Numbered from the stretch's first letter, positions 19,650 to 30,898 are shown. The stretch is 64,000 nucleotides of DNA from Aradus depressus (GCA_963662175.1 OY759225.1:13199601-13263600), one strand, 5' to 3'. Numbers and translations: made by a program. The notes: generated by a model from the letters alone, not told the origin.

Positions 19650-19945
19650 ATGAATCACCACATTTCCTGTAGAAATTGTATATTTTTTTCTTTTACTAAA
19701 TTTTGATTTCTACAGTAGTTTTTCGAAAAGGGGCCCTAAAAAAGTAACAAAAGTTCAAGACGTGTAATTTTTAAGAAAGTGCACTGATTTGGATTTCTAA
19801 AGAGATACCATCCTGTCTTCTAAATTTTGCAAAAATATAAAATCTAATCCAAAGGTTGTCAAATAATCTTACTGGGCCAACAGGGAAAATGAATAGAATA
19901 AAATTTTCAAGAACAAATATTCGGTTTATTTTCTTAAATCTACAT
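19650..19945 (-). repeat. Repeat CD, C part
   Basis: CACATTTCCTGTAGAAATTG, TTTGATTTCTACAGTAGTTT, AAGGGGCCCTAAAAAAG, TAATCCAAAGGTTGTC and GGGAAAATGAATAGAATA. Confidence 0.65.
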
Positions 19946-20091
19946 TATTAAAATTAAAAACTAAACATTGAAAGAAACAAAAATTGAAAGAAATAAAAAT
20001 CTTAAAAACTAAATTCTTAACACTAATTCAATCTTTTGTTTTATATTTTGGGACATTCTCTAAAATTAAATACATTTAATACACATGTGTA

Positions 20092-20255
20092 TGTCGATAC
20101 TTCCATTCTATCGAGAGCTATCGTGAGCACAGACACACATAGAATTCTTTTTTTAATATTTGTAATCTGGAATTCGGAAAACATAAAAATTATATAGAAA
20201 ACTCTGCATCGATTTTTTGACCTATTACAAAACTTCCTCCATACTTCGTATTACT
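20092..20255 (+). repeat. Repeat B, 3' part
   Basis: ATGTCGATACTTCCATTCTA, ATCGTGAGCACAGACACAC, CTGGAATTCGGAAAACAT, AAAACTCTGCATCGATTTTT and ACTTCCTCCATACTTCGTA. Confidence 0.65.
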
Positions 20256-20342
20256 GCGGAAGTAATAATGAGTAAAACGTAACTTACGTTTAAGAACGAA
20301 AATCGGAAACTCCAACATACCTGAAAGCAGAAAATATATAGT

Positions 20343-20927
20343 TATTATCAGGAGCGTAGCCAGGATTTTGAGCAGGGGGGGGGGGGGGGGGGGTATAGAC
20401 TCCCGGGGGCACAGCCCGCAGATTCCATGGAGCGCTGCAGACTTTTTGTTATAAATTTGGGAGACTCGGACTCCTAGAAGCTCCCCCTGAGGTAACCACT
20501 GACTGTAATACTTAAACTGAGTTTACATGAGCAGCAAAAATGCAAAGCGCTGCAGCAGGAAATGCACGCTGTGGTTTCTGTGCTTTTAGAATTGAATGTC
20601 TCATAGCCAACAGCGTGCATTTGCTGCAGCTGCGCTTTGCATTGTTAGTGCGCATGTAAAATCAGCTTTAAGAGTATAAAGTATAACATAAATGAAGATT
20701 TTGAGCGAGGAAATGAAATGATCGAATTCATGTATATTTAAATAAATGTAATATGACTTGTGTTGTGTATGTACATTTATGTAACAGCTGATTGATGAAT
20801 TAGGAATCAGATGCACGGAAAATTTGAAGATCCTATTGATAACTTGCAAGCAATCCATTTTAATAAAAACAATTTTTTTTAGTTTATTTAATTTTTATCT
20901 TGGTTTTTTGCTCTGGCCAGGGGGGGC
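20343..20927 (+). mobile_element. Repeat E, first copy
   Basis: Shared almost base for base with 29541-30055. Starts GCGTAGCCAGGATTTTGAGC plus a G-run (about 18), then CTCCCCCTGAGGTAACCACT. Inside is a 150-bp imperfect inverted repeat whose arms begin CTGAGTTTACATGAGCAGC (20517) and end CATGTAAAATCAGC (20665), so E carries or contains a MITE-like unit. Noncoding. Confidence 0.65.
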
Positions 20928-20928
20928 A

Positions 20929-21165
20929 CGCGCCTACCCTCTTAACCACGAGGTCATATCGTCTACTACCAGAGCACTCTTTCGTCACTCTAGTGGACAT
21001 GAGTCCGACTCCACTATGGGAGTCCTAAATTTTGCCTATCCTTAATTTTTATTCACATAGGGTAGGGATCTTTAATGAGTATCTGACGTAAGGCTCGGGA
21101 ACCGTCGCTTAACGTCTCCCGCTTAAGTTTATTTTACCTCCAAGATAAAATAAACTAAAGGCCTC
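20929..21165 (-). repeat. SINE-A, headless
   Basis: ACCACGAGGTCATATCGTCT to AGATAAAATAAACTAAAGGC; lost about 30 bp around the GGACGGCGTGC segment. Confidence 0.7.
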
Positions 21166-21369
21166 GCACTCTGTATATATACAATGTCACTTGAGTATGA
21201 TGTATAGCTATAAACAGATTAAATGGGAAAATTTCATTACATACAGGAAAATAGCATTATATAGGAACAGAAAATACACAAAATAATGACATTATCTAGC
21301 TATATAGGACGAAGGAAGTAACTAAACTGAATAATGTTCGAAAACAACTTACTAAAAACTAATAAAAAA

Positions 21370-21730
21370 AATGTCATCGTTGAATCACCGAAAATGTACT
21401 TCCCCAGAAAGAATTAATCAATTAAAGTTTCGCTCCCCCTTCAAACCCAATAGACTGTTTGCGCTAAAAATCAATAGATGACTAAGTAAATCCTCATATG
21501 AAATTTTGTATCGATTAATTCATAACATTAGAAGTTATTGGTGTTTTTGAATCCTTGGACCTCCCTTCTCTTCGGTCCATATAGCTGAATTTTCAGCGAT
21601 ACATTCATTACATCGGTAGTATAGCCTTTTTTTTTTTTTTTCATATTTGGAATCTGGAGTTCGGTTAACATGAAATTTCGTTAAAAAACGTTTACCGGTT
21701 TACATACCCTCCCTATGCTTCATGTAGCAG
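21370..21730 (+). repeat. Repeat B, near-complete
   Basis: TCGTTGAATCACCGAAAATG, ACTTCCCCAGAAAGAATTAA, AATCAATAGATGACTAAG, TTCTCTTCGGTCCATATAGC, GATACATTCATTACATCGG, then TTTGGAATCTGGAGTTCGG and ATACCCTCCCTATGCTTC. Confidence 0.75.
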
Positions 21731-22059
21731 CAGAGGTAATAATTCTAGTTGGCAGCTTCAAAGAATACTAAATAGAGTTGGAATGATCCCATGGTCTATT
21801 GGCTTCAATTTTATTTCTTTATTTGAAACTTTTTCATACTTTGAAAAATGATTTCAAAAACAAAATCAAGGAAGAAAGTGTTAAATTTAATTAACTCATT
21901 ATTAATTACTAGAAAGTTAATTTAGCTTTGTTCTTATATTATTAGAAATTTCTTTGTCTTCGTTTTTAATGTTGTTTTTTTTATTTTCTTATCATCGACA
22001 TTCGAAGTAAAAAGGTTTAAAATGGGTCAAAAAATTTCACGTTTTGCGACCGATTCCAA
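21731..22059. other. unassigned stretch
   Basis: AT-rich; nothing recognised. Confidence 0.4.
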
Positions 22060-22275
22060 AGATGAAAATAAATTCTGTATATTTCTATGTGTGTCTGTGG
22101 ACACGATAACTCCCGATATAATGAATGTATCTACACAAAACTGTATACATGTATCGCGAACCTTCTAAGGACAACATCTATTGATTTTCAATCAATTCAG
22201 TCAAAGAGGAGGGAGGGATAATACAAAAACTCTATAAACTGCCGATTAATGAAATTTAGAATAAGGATTCAGAAG
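22060..22275 (-). repeat. Repeat B, partial
   Basis: AAAGATGAAAATAAATTCTG, GTGTGTCTGTGGACACGAT, CTCCCGATATAATGAATGTA and TATTGATTTTCAATCAATTC. Confidence 0.65.
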
Positions 22276-22688
22276 TCCCTGAATGAACAATTTTTTGCCT
22301 GTGTTTGTACCCATAGGTACCCTACATGAAGCAATTGATCGTCAGATGAATCTGACGATCGACAATCGTTCGATGAATCGTTTAATGTATGTCGTCATCG
22401 GGTTCGATTGGTTGGTCTTCAGATCTATTTTTGATCTGCAGAAATTTTCATACAATCATCGCACAGATTAAATGCTTGTACAATTGATTGGTGTATGTGG
22501 TTATCGTGACGATAATCAAGGAGGTTATAATAAGTTTATCTATAATAATAACCTTTTAAACACAAAAGTGAAGTGGAGGAGATTAGGTAACTTTAGGTAG
22601 ATAGGTAACTTTCCTGTTAGATTGATTTGACCATAAATCTGACGATATTAGGAGCGCACACACAGTTCGATACATCTCAGTCGACGCA
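22276..22688. other. region rich in GATCGTCAGAT-type inverted motifs
   Basis: ATCGTCAGATGAATCTGACG (22331-) is a small perfect hairpin. ATCTGACGAT recurs near 22636. May be the noncoding 5' end of the PIF/Harbinger-like remnant that follows. Confidence 0.35.
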
Positions 22689-22838
22689 ATGGAGCAGGAC
22701 GAACTTTTATTGTTACCTGCGGCTGTTTTGTTATGTAATAAAATTAAATGCAAAAAAAAAAACAGAGTAGTTTGGACAAAAGGGTGGTTAATTAAAAAGA
22801 AAACAATTTTCGCACATCAGCTTTGTAAAATGTTCTAA
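22689..22838 (+). pseudogene. PIF/Harbinger-like transposase N-terminus
   Basis: A 49-codon frame from ATG 22689 to TAA 22836-22838, too short to stand out. It reads MEQDELLLLPAAVLLC, a lysine run, then RVVWTKGWLIKKK. An acidic, leucine-rich start followed by a basic run and W-x-K-x-WL-KK resembles the start of PIF/Harbinger transposases (RR-W-V-PWL-RR). The catalytic domain is absent; after the stop only AT-rich sequence follows. A short match by eye; a chance resemblance is possible. Confidence 0.4.
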
Positions 22839-23279
22839 ATTATCTTTAAACCACGTACACATGTCACAATTTAATAAAGGAAAATTATAAAAACAGGAAA
22901 GTTAAAATACCGAATTACATATATACATTATTACATACCTTATTACATATATACATTATTACATATATATATATACAAATACATTATTTCATAAATATAA
23001 ACAGTATCTTATAAAATGATAAAGTAAGTTATTTGATACTCTGATGCAGGTTATCGGCCCTTCCCAGCGCTTCAGTGGCGTGCGGACAATGAATTTTTGT
23101 GCAGAAACAAATACTGTGGGTAAAACTGTACCTAGATTCCCAGGAACTTGATAGTTCTCGTCACGTCAAGTCTTCTGGAGTCTGTTGTAATGTGAAGAGA
23201 CAGAGAAAACTGAAAAATAGCCTCTAGTATACAGACGGAAACGGTGCATCTTTACTTCCACACCTATACAAAGTATGTG
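22839..23279. other. unassigned AT-rich stretch
   Basis: Tandem-like TATATACATTATTACATA repeats at 22918-22995. Otherwise nothing recognised. Confidence 0.4.
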
Positions 23280-23391
23280 AATGACCAGCAATGAACTTCC
23301 ACAGAACGAATTAATCAATTAACTTTTCGCGTCCTCTCCAAAATCAGTCGACCATTTGCGCTAATATTCAATAGTTGACTTACATAGGGGA
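23280..23391 (+). repeat. Repeat B, 5' part
   Basis: TGACCAGCAATGAACTTCC, ACAGAACGAATTAATCAATT, AATCAGTCGACCATTTGCGC, ATTCAATAGTTGACTTAC. Resumes at 23812. Confidence 0.65.
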
Positions 23392-23811
23392 CCTTGGTCC
23401 CAGAATAAAATTTATTTTCATTTCAAATAAAATTTATTTTCATTTCATTTCAAACCATCATAGTATTATGCTCGGTCGATCTATATTATCAATTTTATTT
23501 TACTTTCTTAGTTATATAGATTTTCTTTTTTCTTATTCTCTTTTATTTATATAGATACTTTTATTTATTTTTTTCATCATAATGAAGTTGTTAATTTTAT
23601 GTTTTTTCCTGTTAATCTTTTGTTTATCTTTTTTTTAATTGTATAGTTATTCTCCAATGTAGCACTAATTTTATTTACCTATCTTTTTATTTCTTTGTAC
23701 TGATACCATATTTCATTGTTCCTGTTCTTTACTCTATATGTATTTATTCTTAGGGGACCTCGGTCCCAGAATAATAAAATTTCTTTTCATTTTCATTTTT
23801 CATTTCATAGG
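23392..23811 (+). repeat. Repeat H, two nested 3' ends
   Basis: AGGGGACCTTGGTCCCAGAA (23389-) and TAGGGGACCTCGGTCCCAGA (23752-), each followed by (ATTTC)-like simple sequence. A third copy lies in reverse at 40920-41290. Looks like the 3' end of a retroelement that inserted twice into repeat B. Confidence 0.5.
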
Positions 23812-24256
23812 GGCTTCTAAATACTAAATTATATATACTAAATTTTGTGTAGATATTCATTACATCGGCAGTTATTGGGGATATTGAGTTGAGCCCCCTT
23901 TCCTTCTGATTCTGCTGAAAATTAATAAATATCGTCCTTATGTAATGTACATATGAAATTATGTGTCGATACATTCATTACAACGGCAGCTTTAAAATTT
24001 TTGAGTTAAGCCTCCCTCCTAATCCCCCTCTTCTCTTTGGTCGATTTGACTGAAAAACAATAAGTGTTGTTTTTAGATGGTTCTGGGTCCACATATAAAA
24101 TTTCGTGTCCATATATTCATTCTATCCTGAGTTATCGTGTTCACAGACATACAGTCAGACAGAATTTTTTTTTTCATAATTGGAATTTAGAGGTCGGAAA
24201 GAAACTCCGTATCGAATTTTTGACCGATTACATAACTTCAACTTGCTTACAGTGTA
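23812..24256 (+). repeat. Repeat B, 3' part
   Basis: Three copies of the module (ATTCATTACATCGGCAGTTA at about 23854; ACATTCATTACAACGGCAGC at 23969) then ATCGTGTTCACAGACATAC, TTGGAATTTAGAGGTCGG and CCGATTACATAACTTC. Confidence 0.7.
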
Positions 24257-24758
24257 GCGGCTAAAGGAATACTGGCATAGCAAGGTTCACTTACACTATT
24301 TACAATACCAATAACATTTATTGTACTCTTAATATACACAATAACTAAAATATATATCTAGAATAATAGTCAAATAAATATCTCTGATATAATAATTCAA
24401 CAAAAAGCCAAAGGAAGACATATAGACCCCAGAGAGAATTTCAACCTTGCGGTGGATATTTCCGAAATTCTATCTAATAATAGCTACCAAATTACCCAAC
24501 TATTTCACAAACCTCCTATCAAAATTATAAAAAAAACAATGTCTTCATCACGTATCCTTTTTATTCCGTATACAGCAATCCTTTATTATCCATTATCATT
24601 AATTGCGCTCATAAAAATTAGCCCGCTAGGATCCCCATAGATCTGCATCCATCGGGCATCCGAGTTCCCCCGTGATCGAAATGTCACAAAATATAAAAAA
24701 TAAATAAATTTATCACTATTCATATATCGTTTCTAGATCATCCTTAGGTTTTTTTTTA
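24257..24758. other. unassigned stretch
   Basis: A short plus-strand frame at 24452-24640 has no family features. The stretch ends in an AAATAAATAAA run near 24700 that could be a LINE tail. Confidence 0.35.
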
Positions 24759-24759
24759 T

Positions 24760-24885
24760 CTTTGGATGGGATGTCATGTAACTGAACCTGGATAGGCTAA
24801 ATTTAAGACTCCCACTGTAGAATCGGGCTCATGTTTACCTGAGCGTATGGTAGTAGGCGACATGACCTCATAGTTAGAGCCTAAC
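24760..24885 (+). repeat. SINE-A, 3' half
   Basis: GGATGGGATGTCATGTAACT, TTTAAGACTCCCACTGTAG and GGTAGTAGGCGACATGACCT. Confidence 0.6.
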
Positions 24886-25195
24886 GTCTACTATATAAAT
24901 GTACAATTTCGGACGTAAGAAGACAATGACGGGGTGAGGCTGTTGAATGTCCCAAAAATAGACGAGTGGACAGGAGACAAACAAGTCGAGGATGGACAAC
25001 AACGCAAGTAGGCCATGCGTCACATCGTACCAATGGATCGATACATTTGTAATACTGTTAGTGATCAGAGGACCCAACAAATTTCCCAGAGCAAGGTCGA
25101 GGAAAACTGGGACAACCTCCCGTCCTATTCTGGGAAATCTATCAAATGGATTAAGGAAAAGTGAATGAAAAAATATCTATTGTCCACCCTTACTT
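24886..25195. other. unassigned stretch
   Basis: Nothing recognised. Confidence 0.4.
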
Positions 25196-25199
25196 CTCG

Positions 25200-25712
25200 C
25201 TGCATTCTAGGCTCTAGGAGGACTTTCCACACCTTATAGAAACCCAATCAGGAAAATAGTTGCCGCTCTCCCTCCAACACAAATCGACCGTTTGGACCAA
25301 AAATCAGTTGATGATATTACATAAAGGCTTCTGAATCCTCATACTAAACTTTATTTTCATACATTGATTACATCTGCAGTTATTAAAGTTTCTGTATTTA
25401 ACCCTCCTAATCCCCCTCCCATTGACCGATTTGGCTGAAAATTAATAGGTGTCATCCTTAAGGGGTTCTGAATTAACATAAGAAATGTTATGTCGATACA
25501 TACATTACAACGGTAGTTATTATAGTTTTTGTTTTTAACACAGGCTAGTCCCCCCTTCTTTTTGATTTGGTTGAAAATTACCAGATGTCTTCTATATGTA
25601 GTTCTGCATACACACAATAAAATTTTATATAGATACATTCATTCTATCAAGAGTTATCGTGTTCATAGTGATACAGTTAGACGCAGGGACATGAAATTCT
25701 GAAAAATATATA
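25200..25712 (+). repeat. Repeat B, near-complete
   Basis: CTCCCTCCAACACAAATCGA, ATCAGTTGATGATATTAC, three spaced module copies (about 25362, 25495, 25634) and ATAGTGATACAGTTAGACGC. A pogo-like MITE sits at its 3' end. Confidence 0.7.
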
Positions 25713-25714
25713 TA

Positions 25715-26141
25715 CAGTAGACTCTCCCTTATCTGGCGTTGCCGGGACCGAAGTGACGCCGGATAATGGAAATCATCAATTATTGAGAAAAAATATATCA
25801 ATTAAAGCATAAAAAAAAGTGTTTTAAGGTGAGCTAAGGAATAAAACACGCATGTATTTTGTTGATAACATTTATTAAATTGACAAATATGCGTTTAATT
25901 AAGTGAAGTATTAAAATATTGTAATAGCGTTCCCTTCATTATAAATACCATGTACATATAATAAAAATACATAGAAGATTCGTGAGTTACGGAATTATTA
26001 TGTGCTCGTAAATACACGTGGCTCATTGATAATCTAATAATTGAATGTTAATTTTAGTTTAACAAATTTGATATTATTTTGCGAGCGCCGGATAAGGGAG
26101 CGCGCCAGTTAACATAACGCCGGATAAGGGAGAGTCTACTG
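25715..26141. mobile_element. pogo/Tigger-like MITE
   Basis: 427 bp flanked by TA (25713-25714 and 26142-26143). Terminal inverted repeats of 26 bp with one mismatch start CAGTAGACTCTCCCTTATC and run into YGGCGTT. Noncoding. TA target and CAGT-type ends fit a Tc1/mariner-superfamily element, most like pogo/Tigger. Inserted in repeat B. Confidence 0.82.
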
Positions 26142-26324
26142 TAAACTAAACAGGAAAACAATTTTATGAGGGGGCGCCCTGCGTACGTTTGAGGGACGTA
26201 GGACGTGTAGGGCGGGTCGTCCTGGGACTTCGGGTGAGTGGTCTATAGAGGAGATAGGATGCAGGGATGCCAGTAGAAGTTGGCCGCTTTCTACACTTTT
26301 CAAAAACGTTGAGGCACTAATGTT

Positions 26325-26525
26325 TTTCACATGGGAGATGGAAAAAAGTTGAGCACGCCTTCGAATGGGACGTTAAGCTATGGTCCCGAGTCTGTACGTC
26401 AGTTACACGTTGAACACACCTACCATAGGTGAATAAAATTTAGAGTGGACAAAATTTAGTATTCGCAGAGTAAAATCGGGCTCTTGTCCACCGTAGTTGA
26501 GCCCGGGCATGAGTCACAATAACTA
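26325..26525 (+). repeat. SINE-A, headless
   Basis: CATGGGAGATGGAAAAAAGT to GCCCGGGCATGAGTCACAAT plus AACTAA: the (AACTA)-tail subfamily. Confidence 0.7.
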
Positions 26526-26604
26526 ATTACCTCTTACTTATTATAACGAAACAAACCCGATCAAAATAAATAAAATAAAGCCCGGTTAATACATTGTACA
26601 TATA

Positions 26605-26908
26605 TAAGTTATATTGACTCATGCCCGGGTATTAACTACAAGGTCAGATCGCCTACTACCAGAGCGCTCTTTCGTCACTCTGATGGACATGAGCCCAACT
26701 CTACTGTAGGAGTCCTAAATTTTGCCTAACCTAAATTTTTATTCACCTAGGCAGGGGTCTTTCGCTTAACGTTCCATCCGAAGGACGGTGTGCTTAAGTT
26801 TATTTTAACTACCAGATAAAATAAACTAAGGGCCTTGGCCGGGTTTCGAATCAGCGTTCTTCAGCTCAGAAGGCAAACACGCATACCACTGCGCTACCGG
26901 CGCCCTCT
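26605..26908 (-). repeat. SINE-A, full length with target duplication
   Basis: TGTACATATA at 26595-26604 and at 26909-26918. Intact head at the right end; missing about 45 bp around the ACGAGTACCTGACATCG segment. Confidence 0.87.
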
Positions 26909-27102
26909 TGTACATATAAAATCTACGGTCAATATGTAAATACGGCCAGCCCCTCTGACGAATTGGAGCGTATCATACACACGGTTTACGGGACTACGTG
27001 AGCGTGGCAGGTTAGGTTAAAACCTTTCTGTTAATGTTACCCTGCCGAGAGAAAGTAGATGCAGAAAAAAAAAACCTGTCCAACACTCAAGGTTATCTCA
27101 AT

Positions 27103-27620
27103 ATTACTTCCCCAGGTATAGAGGAAGTTATGTAATCTGTCATAAAATTCGATGTTGAGTTTTCAACGGAATTTAATATTTTCCGACTTTCTGATTCCAA
27201 AAATAAATTTGTTGTCTGTTTGTGTAGCTATGGTCACAATAACTCTTGATAGAATGATGATAGGGGATGACACCTATTAATTTTCAGCCAAATTGTCAAA
27301 AAGAAGAGGGAATTATAGAGGAAGCTTAACATAAAAACTTTATTAACTGCTAATGTAATGTACGTATCGACAAAAAATTTAATGTTTAAAGTAAAAACCC
27401 CATGTGGATAAAACTTGTAAAATCTCAGCAAAATCGGCCGAAGGGAAGGGTAAAAACCCCATTAACTGCCGATGTAATGAATTAACACAAAATTTAGTAT
27501 GAGGAATTAGGAACCCCATGTAAGTCAACTATTGATTATTAGCGCAAACAGTCGACTCGTTTTGAAGCGGGAGCAATAAGTTGATTAATTCGTTCTGGGG
27601 AAGTACATCGCTGGTGAATC
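27103..27620 (-). repeat. Repeat B, full length
   Basis: Best-bounded copy. TTACTTCCCCAGGTATAGAG at the left and CTGGGGAAGTACATCGCTGG at the right, so the outer 11 bp (TACTTCCCCAG) are inverted repeats; about 505 bp between them. The sequence outside the right end (TGGTGAATCAC) is also shared with other copies, so the true edge may lie 20-30 bp further out. Confidence 0.75.
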
Positions 27621-27624
27621 ACAT

Positions 27625-28585
27625 ATGACTTTTTTCTTCTTTCATTAATTATCTATACTTTTCGTCCGATTATTCTAGCATATTGATTTCATGATCCGAT
27701 ATTCTGATACAAAATATCGATATTTTCTTTAGTGGAAGAATTGCCTACTCATATTTATTTAGCTAGGTGAAAGGGAGTCTTCTCTAACGAGTATTTGATA
27801 TCGCACAGGCTCGGAACCAATGTCTCATCCGAAGGACGGCGTGCTCATGTTCCACTAGTCATATCATGACTTTTTTCTTCTTTCATTAATTATCTATACT
27901 TTTCGTCCGATTATTCTAGCATATTGATTTCATGATCCGATATTCTGATACAAAATATCGATATTTTCTTTAGTTGAAGAATTGCCTACTCATATTTATT
28001 TAGCTAGGTGAAAGGGAGTCTTCTCTAACGAGTATTTGATATCGCACAGGCTCGGAACCAATGTCTCATCCGAAGGACGGCGTGCTCATGTTCCACTAGT
28101 CATATCATGACTTTTTTCTTCTTTCATTAATTATCTATACTTTTCGTCCGATTATTCTAGCATATCGATTTCATGATCCGATATTCTGATACAAAATATT
28201 GATATTTTCTTTAGTTGAAGAATTGCCTACTCATATTTATTTAGCTAGGTGAAAGGGAGTCTTCTCTAACGAGTATTTGATATCGCACAGGCTCGGAACC
28301 TATGTCTCATCCGAAGGACGGCGTGCTCATGTTCCACTAGTCATATCATGACTTTTTTCTTCTTTCATTAATTATCTATACTTTTCGTCCGATTATTCTA
28401 GCATATCGATTTCATGATCCGATATTCTGATACAAAATATCGATATTTTCTTTAGTTGAAGAATTGCCTACTCATATTTATTTAGCTAGGTGAAAGGGAG
28501 TCTCCAACGAGTATTTGATATCGCACAGGCTCGGAACCAATGTCTCATCCGAAGGACGGCGTGCTCATGTTCCACTAGTCATATC
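27625..28585. repeat. 241-bp tandem array, four units
   Basis: Units begin ATGACTTTTTTCTTCTTTCA at 27625, 27866, 28107 and 28348. The fourth is about 3 bp shorter and ends at CATATC. Units are nearly identical. Each includes a piece of reverse SINE-A (GCACAGGCTCGGAACC, CCGAAGGACGGCGTGCTCAT). Confidence 0.92.
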
Positions 28586-28759
28586 CCTTCCCCAGTTCAC
28601 ATTTTCATTCTTGTTCTTGTCTAACCTCTCCTTATAAAGTTCACTTCTTTTTTTTTATATTATTCTTATATAATCATTTGTGAGTTGTTTATTAGTCGAC
28701 CTGTAAAACTGGTTTTAATTAATTTTTTTTTTGTATTTATTTTTATTTTTTTTATATTT

Positions 28760-28930
28760 TAGAAAACAGCAGTGAATCATCGCCAATTTACTTCCCTGGC
28801 TCGAATCATACGCAATCAACTAAGATTTCACACTGATTTCTTAGGTCAATTTGTCTGAAAATTAATTGGTAGTCTTAAAAAATTTTAGTTATTAAAATTT
28901 TTGAATAGACCACCTATGATGTAAAAATTA
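28760..28930 (+). repeat. Repeat B, 5' part
   Basis: CAGTGAATCATCGCCAATTT, ACTTCCCTGGCTCGAATCAT, TGTCTGAAAATTAATTGG. Confidence 0.55.
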
Positions 28931-28969
28931 CACACATTTTTTTTGGAGGAGAATCGCTGAAGAGTTGTT

Positions 28970-29060
28970 TTTTTTTGTTGTGAAAACGACTGAAATATTG
29001 TTTTTTTAAAAATAAAAACAGCTGTTAAAACATTAGTAAAATAATTAGTGATAAATATAT
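28970..29060 (-). repeat. Repeat CD, D fragment
   Basis: AATAAAAACAGCTGTTAAAA and AGTAAAATAATTAGTG match the end of D in reverse. Confidence 0.4.
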
Positions 29061-29062
29061 AT

Positions 29063-29268
29063 ATTTTTTTTTTTTCTTGGCTTTATGTACAGTGCATATT
29101 AGCCATGTCAATGTGTTATATATAATTATTTAAGACATCCATGGCCCCGGGAGGGAGTTCTATCTACGAAATAAAACTCACTCCCGGACGGGATTCGAAC
29201 CCGCAAACCATGGTGAGACCATGCGACCAAAGCCCTACGCCCTAGCCCGCACGGCCACCATGGCCCCC
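29063..29268 (-). repeat. SINE-B, full length
   Basis: A second tRNA-like SINE, in reverse. Left T-run is the poly-A tail. CCATGGCCCCGGGAGGGAG and CGGGATTCGAACCCGC (box B complement) follow, then CGACCAAAGCCCTACGCCCT and CACGGCCACCATGGC (box A side). Same order as 38649-38852. A tRNA origin is inferred from the box B and the 5' location. Confidence 0.75.
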
Positions 29269-29540
29269 TAAATATTAGGACCCCTGATAAATATTAGGAC
29301 TATTAATTAAATTCGCTTTTGATAAAAATTAAAGAATAGACGGTCGAAACAAATGCCGGAGCATCAGCTGTTTATAGACACAACACAGTCGAGTGAGAGA
29401 TATGAAGCGAGACAGTTGAAGTACAGCCATGAACCAAGTAACATCACAGTGTTGATAGACATATGTAACTGTATAAGAAAGTGTAAATAGAAATTTTTTT
29501 TGATGAATTACCATCAATATATATATATATATATATATAT

Positions 29541-30055
29541 ACAGGGCGTAGCCAGGATTTTGAGCGGGGGGGGGGGGGGGGGGGGGCAAAGTTAGGTTAC
29601 ATTAATTTGGGAGACTCGGACCTCTAGAAGCTCCCCCTGATGTAACCACTGACTGTAATACATAAGCTGAGTTAACATGAGCAGCAAAAATGCAAAGCGC
29701 TGCAGCAGCAAATGCACGCTGTGGTTTCTGTTCTTTTAGAATTAAATTACTCACAGCCAATAGCGTGCATTAGCTGCTGCTGCGCTTTGCATTTTTACTG
29801 CGCATGGTAAAATCAGCTTTAAGAGTATAAAGTATAACATAAATGAAGATTTTGAGCGAGGAAATGAAATGATCGAATTCATGTATATTTAAATAAATGT
29901 AATATGACTTGTTTTGTATATGTACATTTAAGTAACAGCTGATTGCTGATTTAGGAATCAGAAGCACAGAATTTGAAGATCCTATTGGTAACTTGTAAAC
30001 AATCCATTTTTAATAAAAACTATTTTTTTAGTTTATTTAATTTTTATCTTGGTAT
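29541..30055 (+). mobile_element. Repeat E, second copy
   Basis: GGGCGTAGCCAGGATTTTGA followed by a G-run of about 20, then the E order: GGGAGACTCGGACCTCTAGA, GAGCAGCAAAAATGCAAAGC, CAATAGCGTGCATTAGCTGC, CATAAATGAAGATTTTGAGC, GTAACAGCTGATTGCTG. The G-run is at the same place as in the first copy. Confidence 0.65.
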
Positions 30056-30330
30056 AAAAATACCTTTGGATTAGATTGAATATTTTTGAAAAATTTGATG
30101 CCATCTCAGTATTATTTACACTCTTAAGAAGAAATCAAAATGAAGTACATAATTACAAATTAAATTTTTTTTATATACATACACTTTCTCAAAATTTGCA
30201 TGTCACAAACTTTCTATATTTTTTTATTAAAATGTCGGCCCTTTTCGGAAACTACTGTAGAAATCAAAATTTTAGTCAACAATTTCTAGAGGAAGTGTGA
30301 TAATATTATTTAATTATTTTTTATTATCAC
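30056..30330 (+). repeat. Repeat CD, C part
   Basis: TACCTTTGGATTAGATTGAA, TGATGCCATCTCAGTATTAT, ACACTTTCTCAAAATTTGC, CGGAAACTACTGTAGAAATC and TTTCTAGAGGAAGTGTGA. Confidence 0.65.
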
Positions 30331-30450
30331 AATACATATAAACAATGTCATGTCGATATATTCATTCGATTCGGGATTTATCGTGTTCACAGACACATAT
30401 ACACCATTATAGACAGAATTTTTGGAATCAGGTGGTCTGAAATTCTGGTA
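30331..30450 (+). repeat. Repeat B, 3' part
   Basis: CATGTCGATATATTCATTCG, ATCGTGTTCACAGACACAT and TTTGGAATCAGGTGGTCTG. Confidence 0.55.
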
Positions 30451-30471
30451 AAAACACCATCAAATCTAACT

Positions 30472-30898
30472 GAACGTTATTTCTAAAAAGTTCTAGTTTT
30501 ATTGCTCTCAACCCAAAATCCGGTTTAGAATATCGAAAAAACAATCCCTGAATTTTTTCAGATTTTTTAAATTGAATTTACCCGAATCTAATAGAGGTTA
30601 AAGTTTAACATGCGTTTTAAATGGGGTTTTGGAGCAGTCGCGGACTTTCGAGCGTAATGTTCAATATTTTAGTTCTAAAAATTTGATAATTGGTATATTT
30701 ATGTTTTTGGGGTCGGAACTCCAATCTAGTATCAGAATTTGATTTTTGACAGTTCTAGCTGTCAAAAAACTGTCATGAATTGATAATTTACAAAAATTCA
30801 TCATTAATGAAAAAAATTCAGGGATTGTTTTTTCGATATTCTAAACCGGATTTGGGGTTGAGAGCAATAAAACTCGAACTTTTTAGAAATAACGGCCA
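30472..30898. mobile_element. MITE with about 90-bp inverted repeats
   Basis: Left arm GTTATTTCTAAAAAGTTCTA through CCGGTTTAGAATATCG to CCCTGAATTTTTTCAG (30475-30562) is the inverse of 30806-30898. The centre contains CTGTCAAAAAACTGTC. No coding content. The target site was not resolved. Confidence 0.7.

Noticed and set aside
22283..22471. 62-codon ORF with an arginine/asparagine pattern
   Set aside because: It is the translation of repeated GATCGTCAGAT-type inverted motifs.
29329..29589. minus-strand ORF starting with a proline run
   Set aside because: Prolines come from the G-run of repeat E and the following residues from a TA microsatellite.
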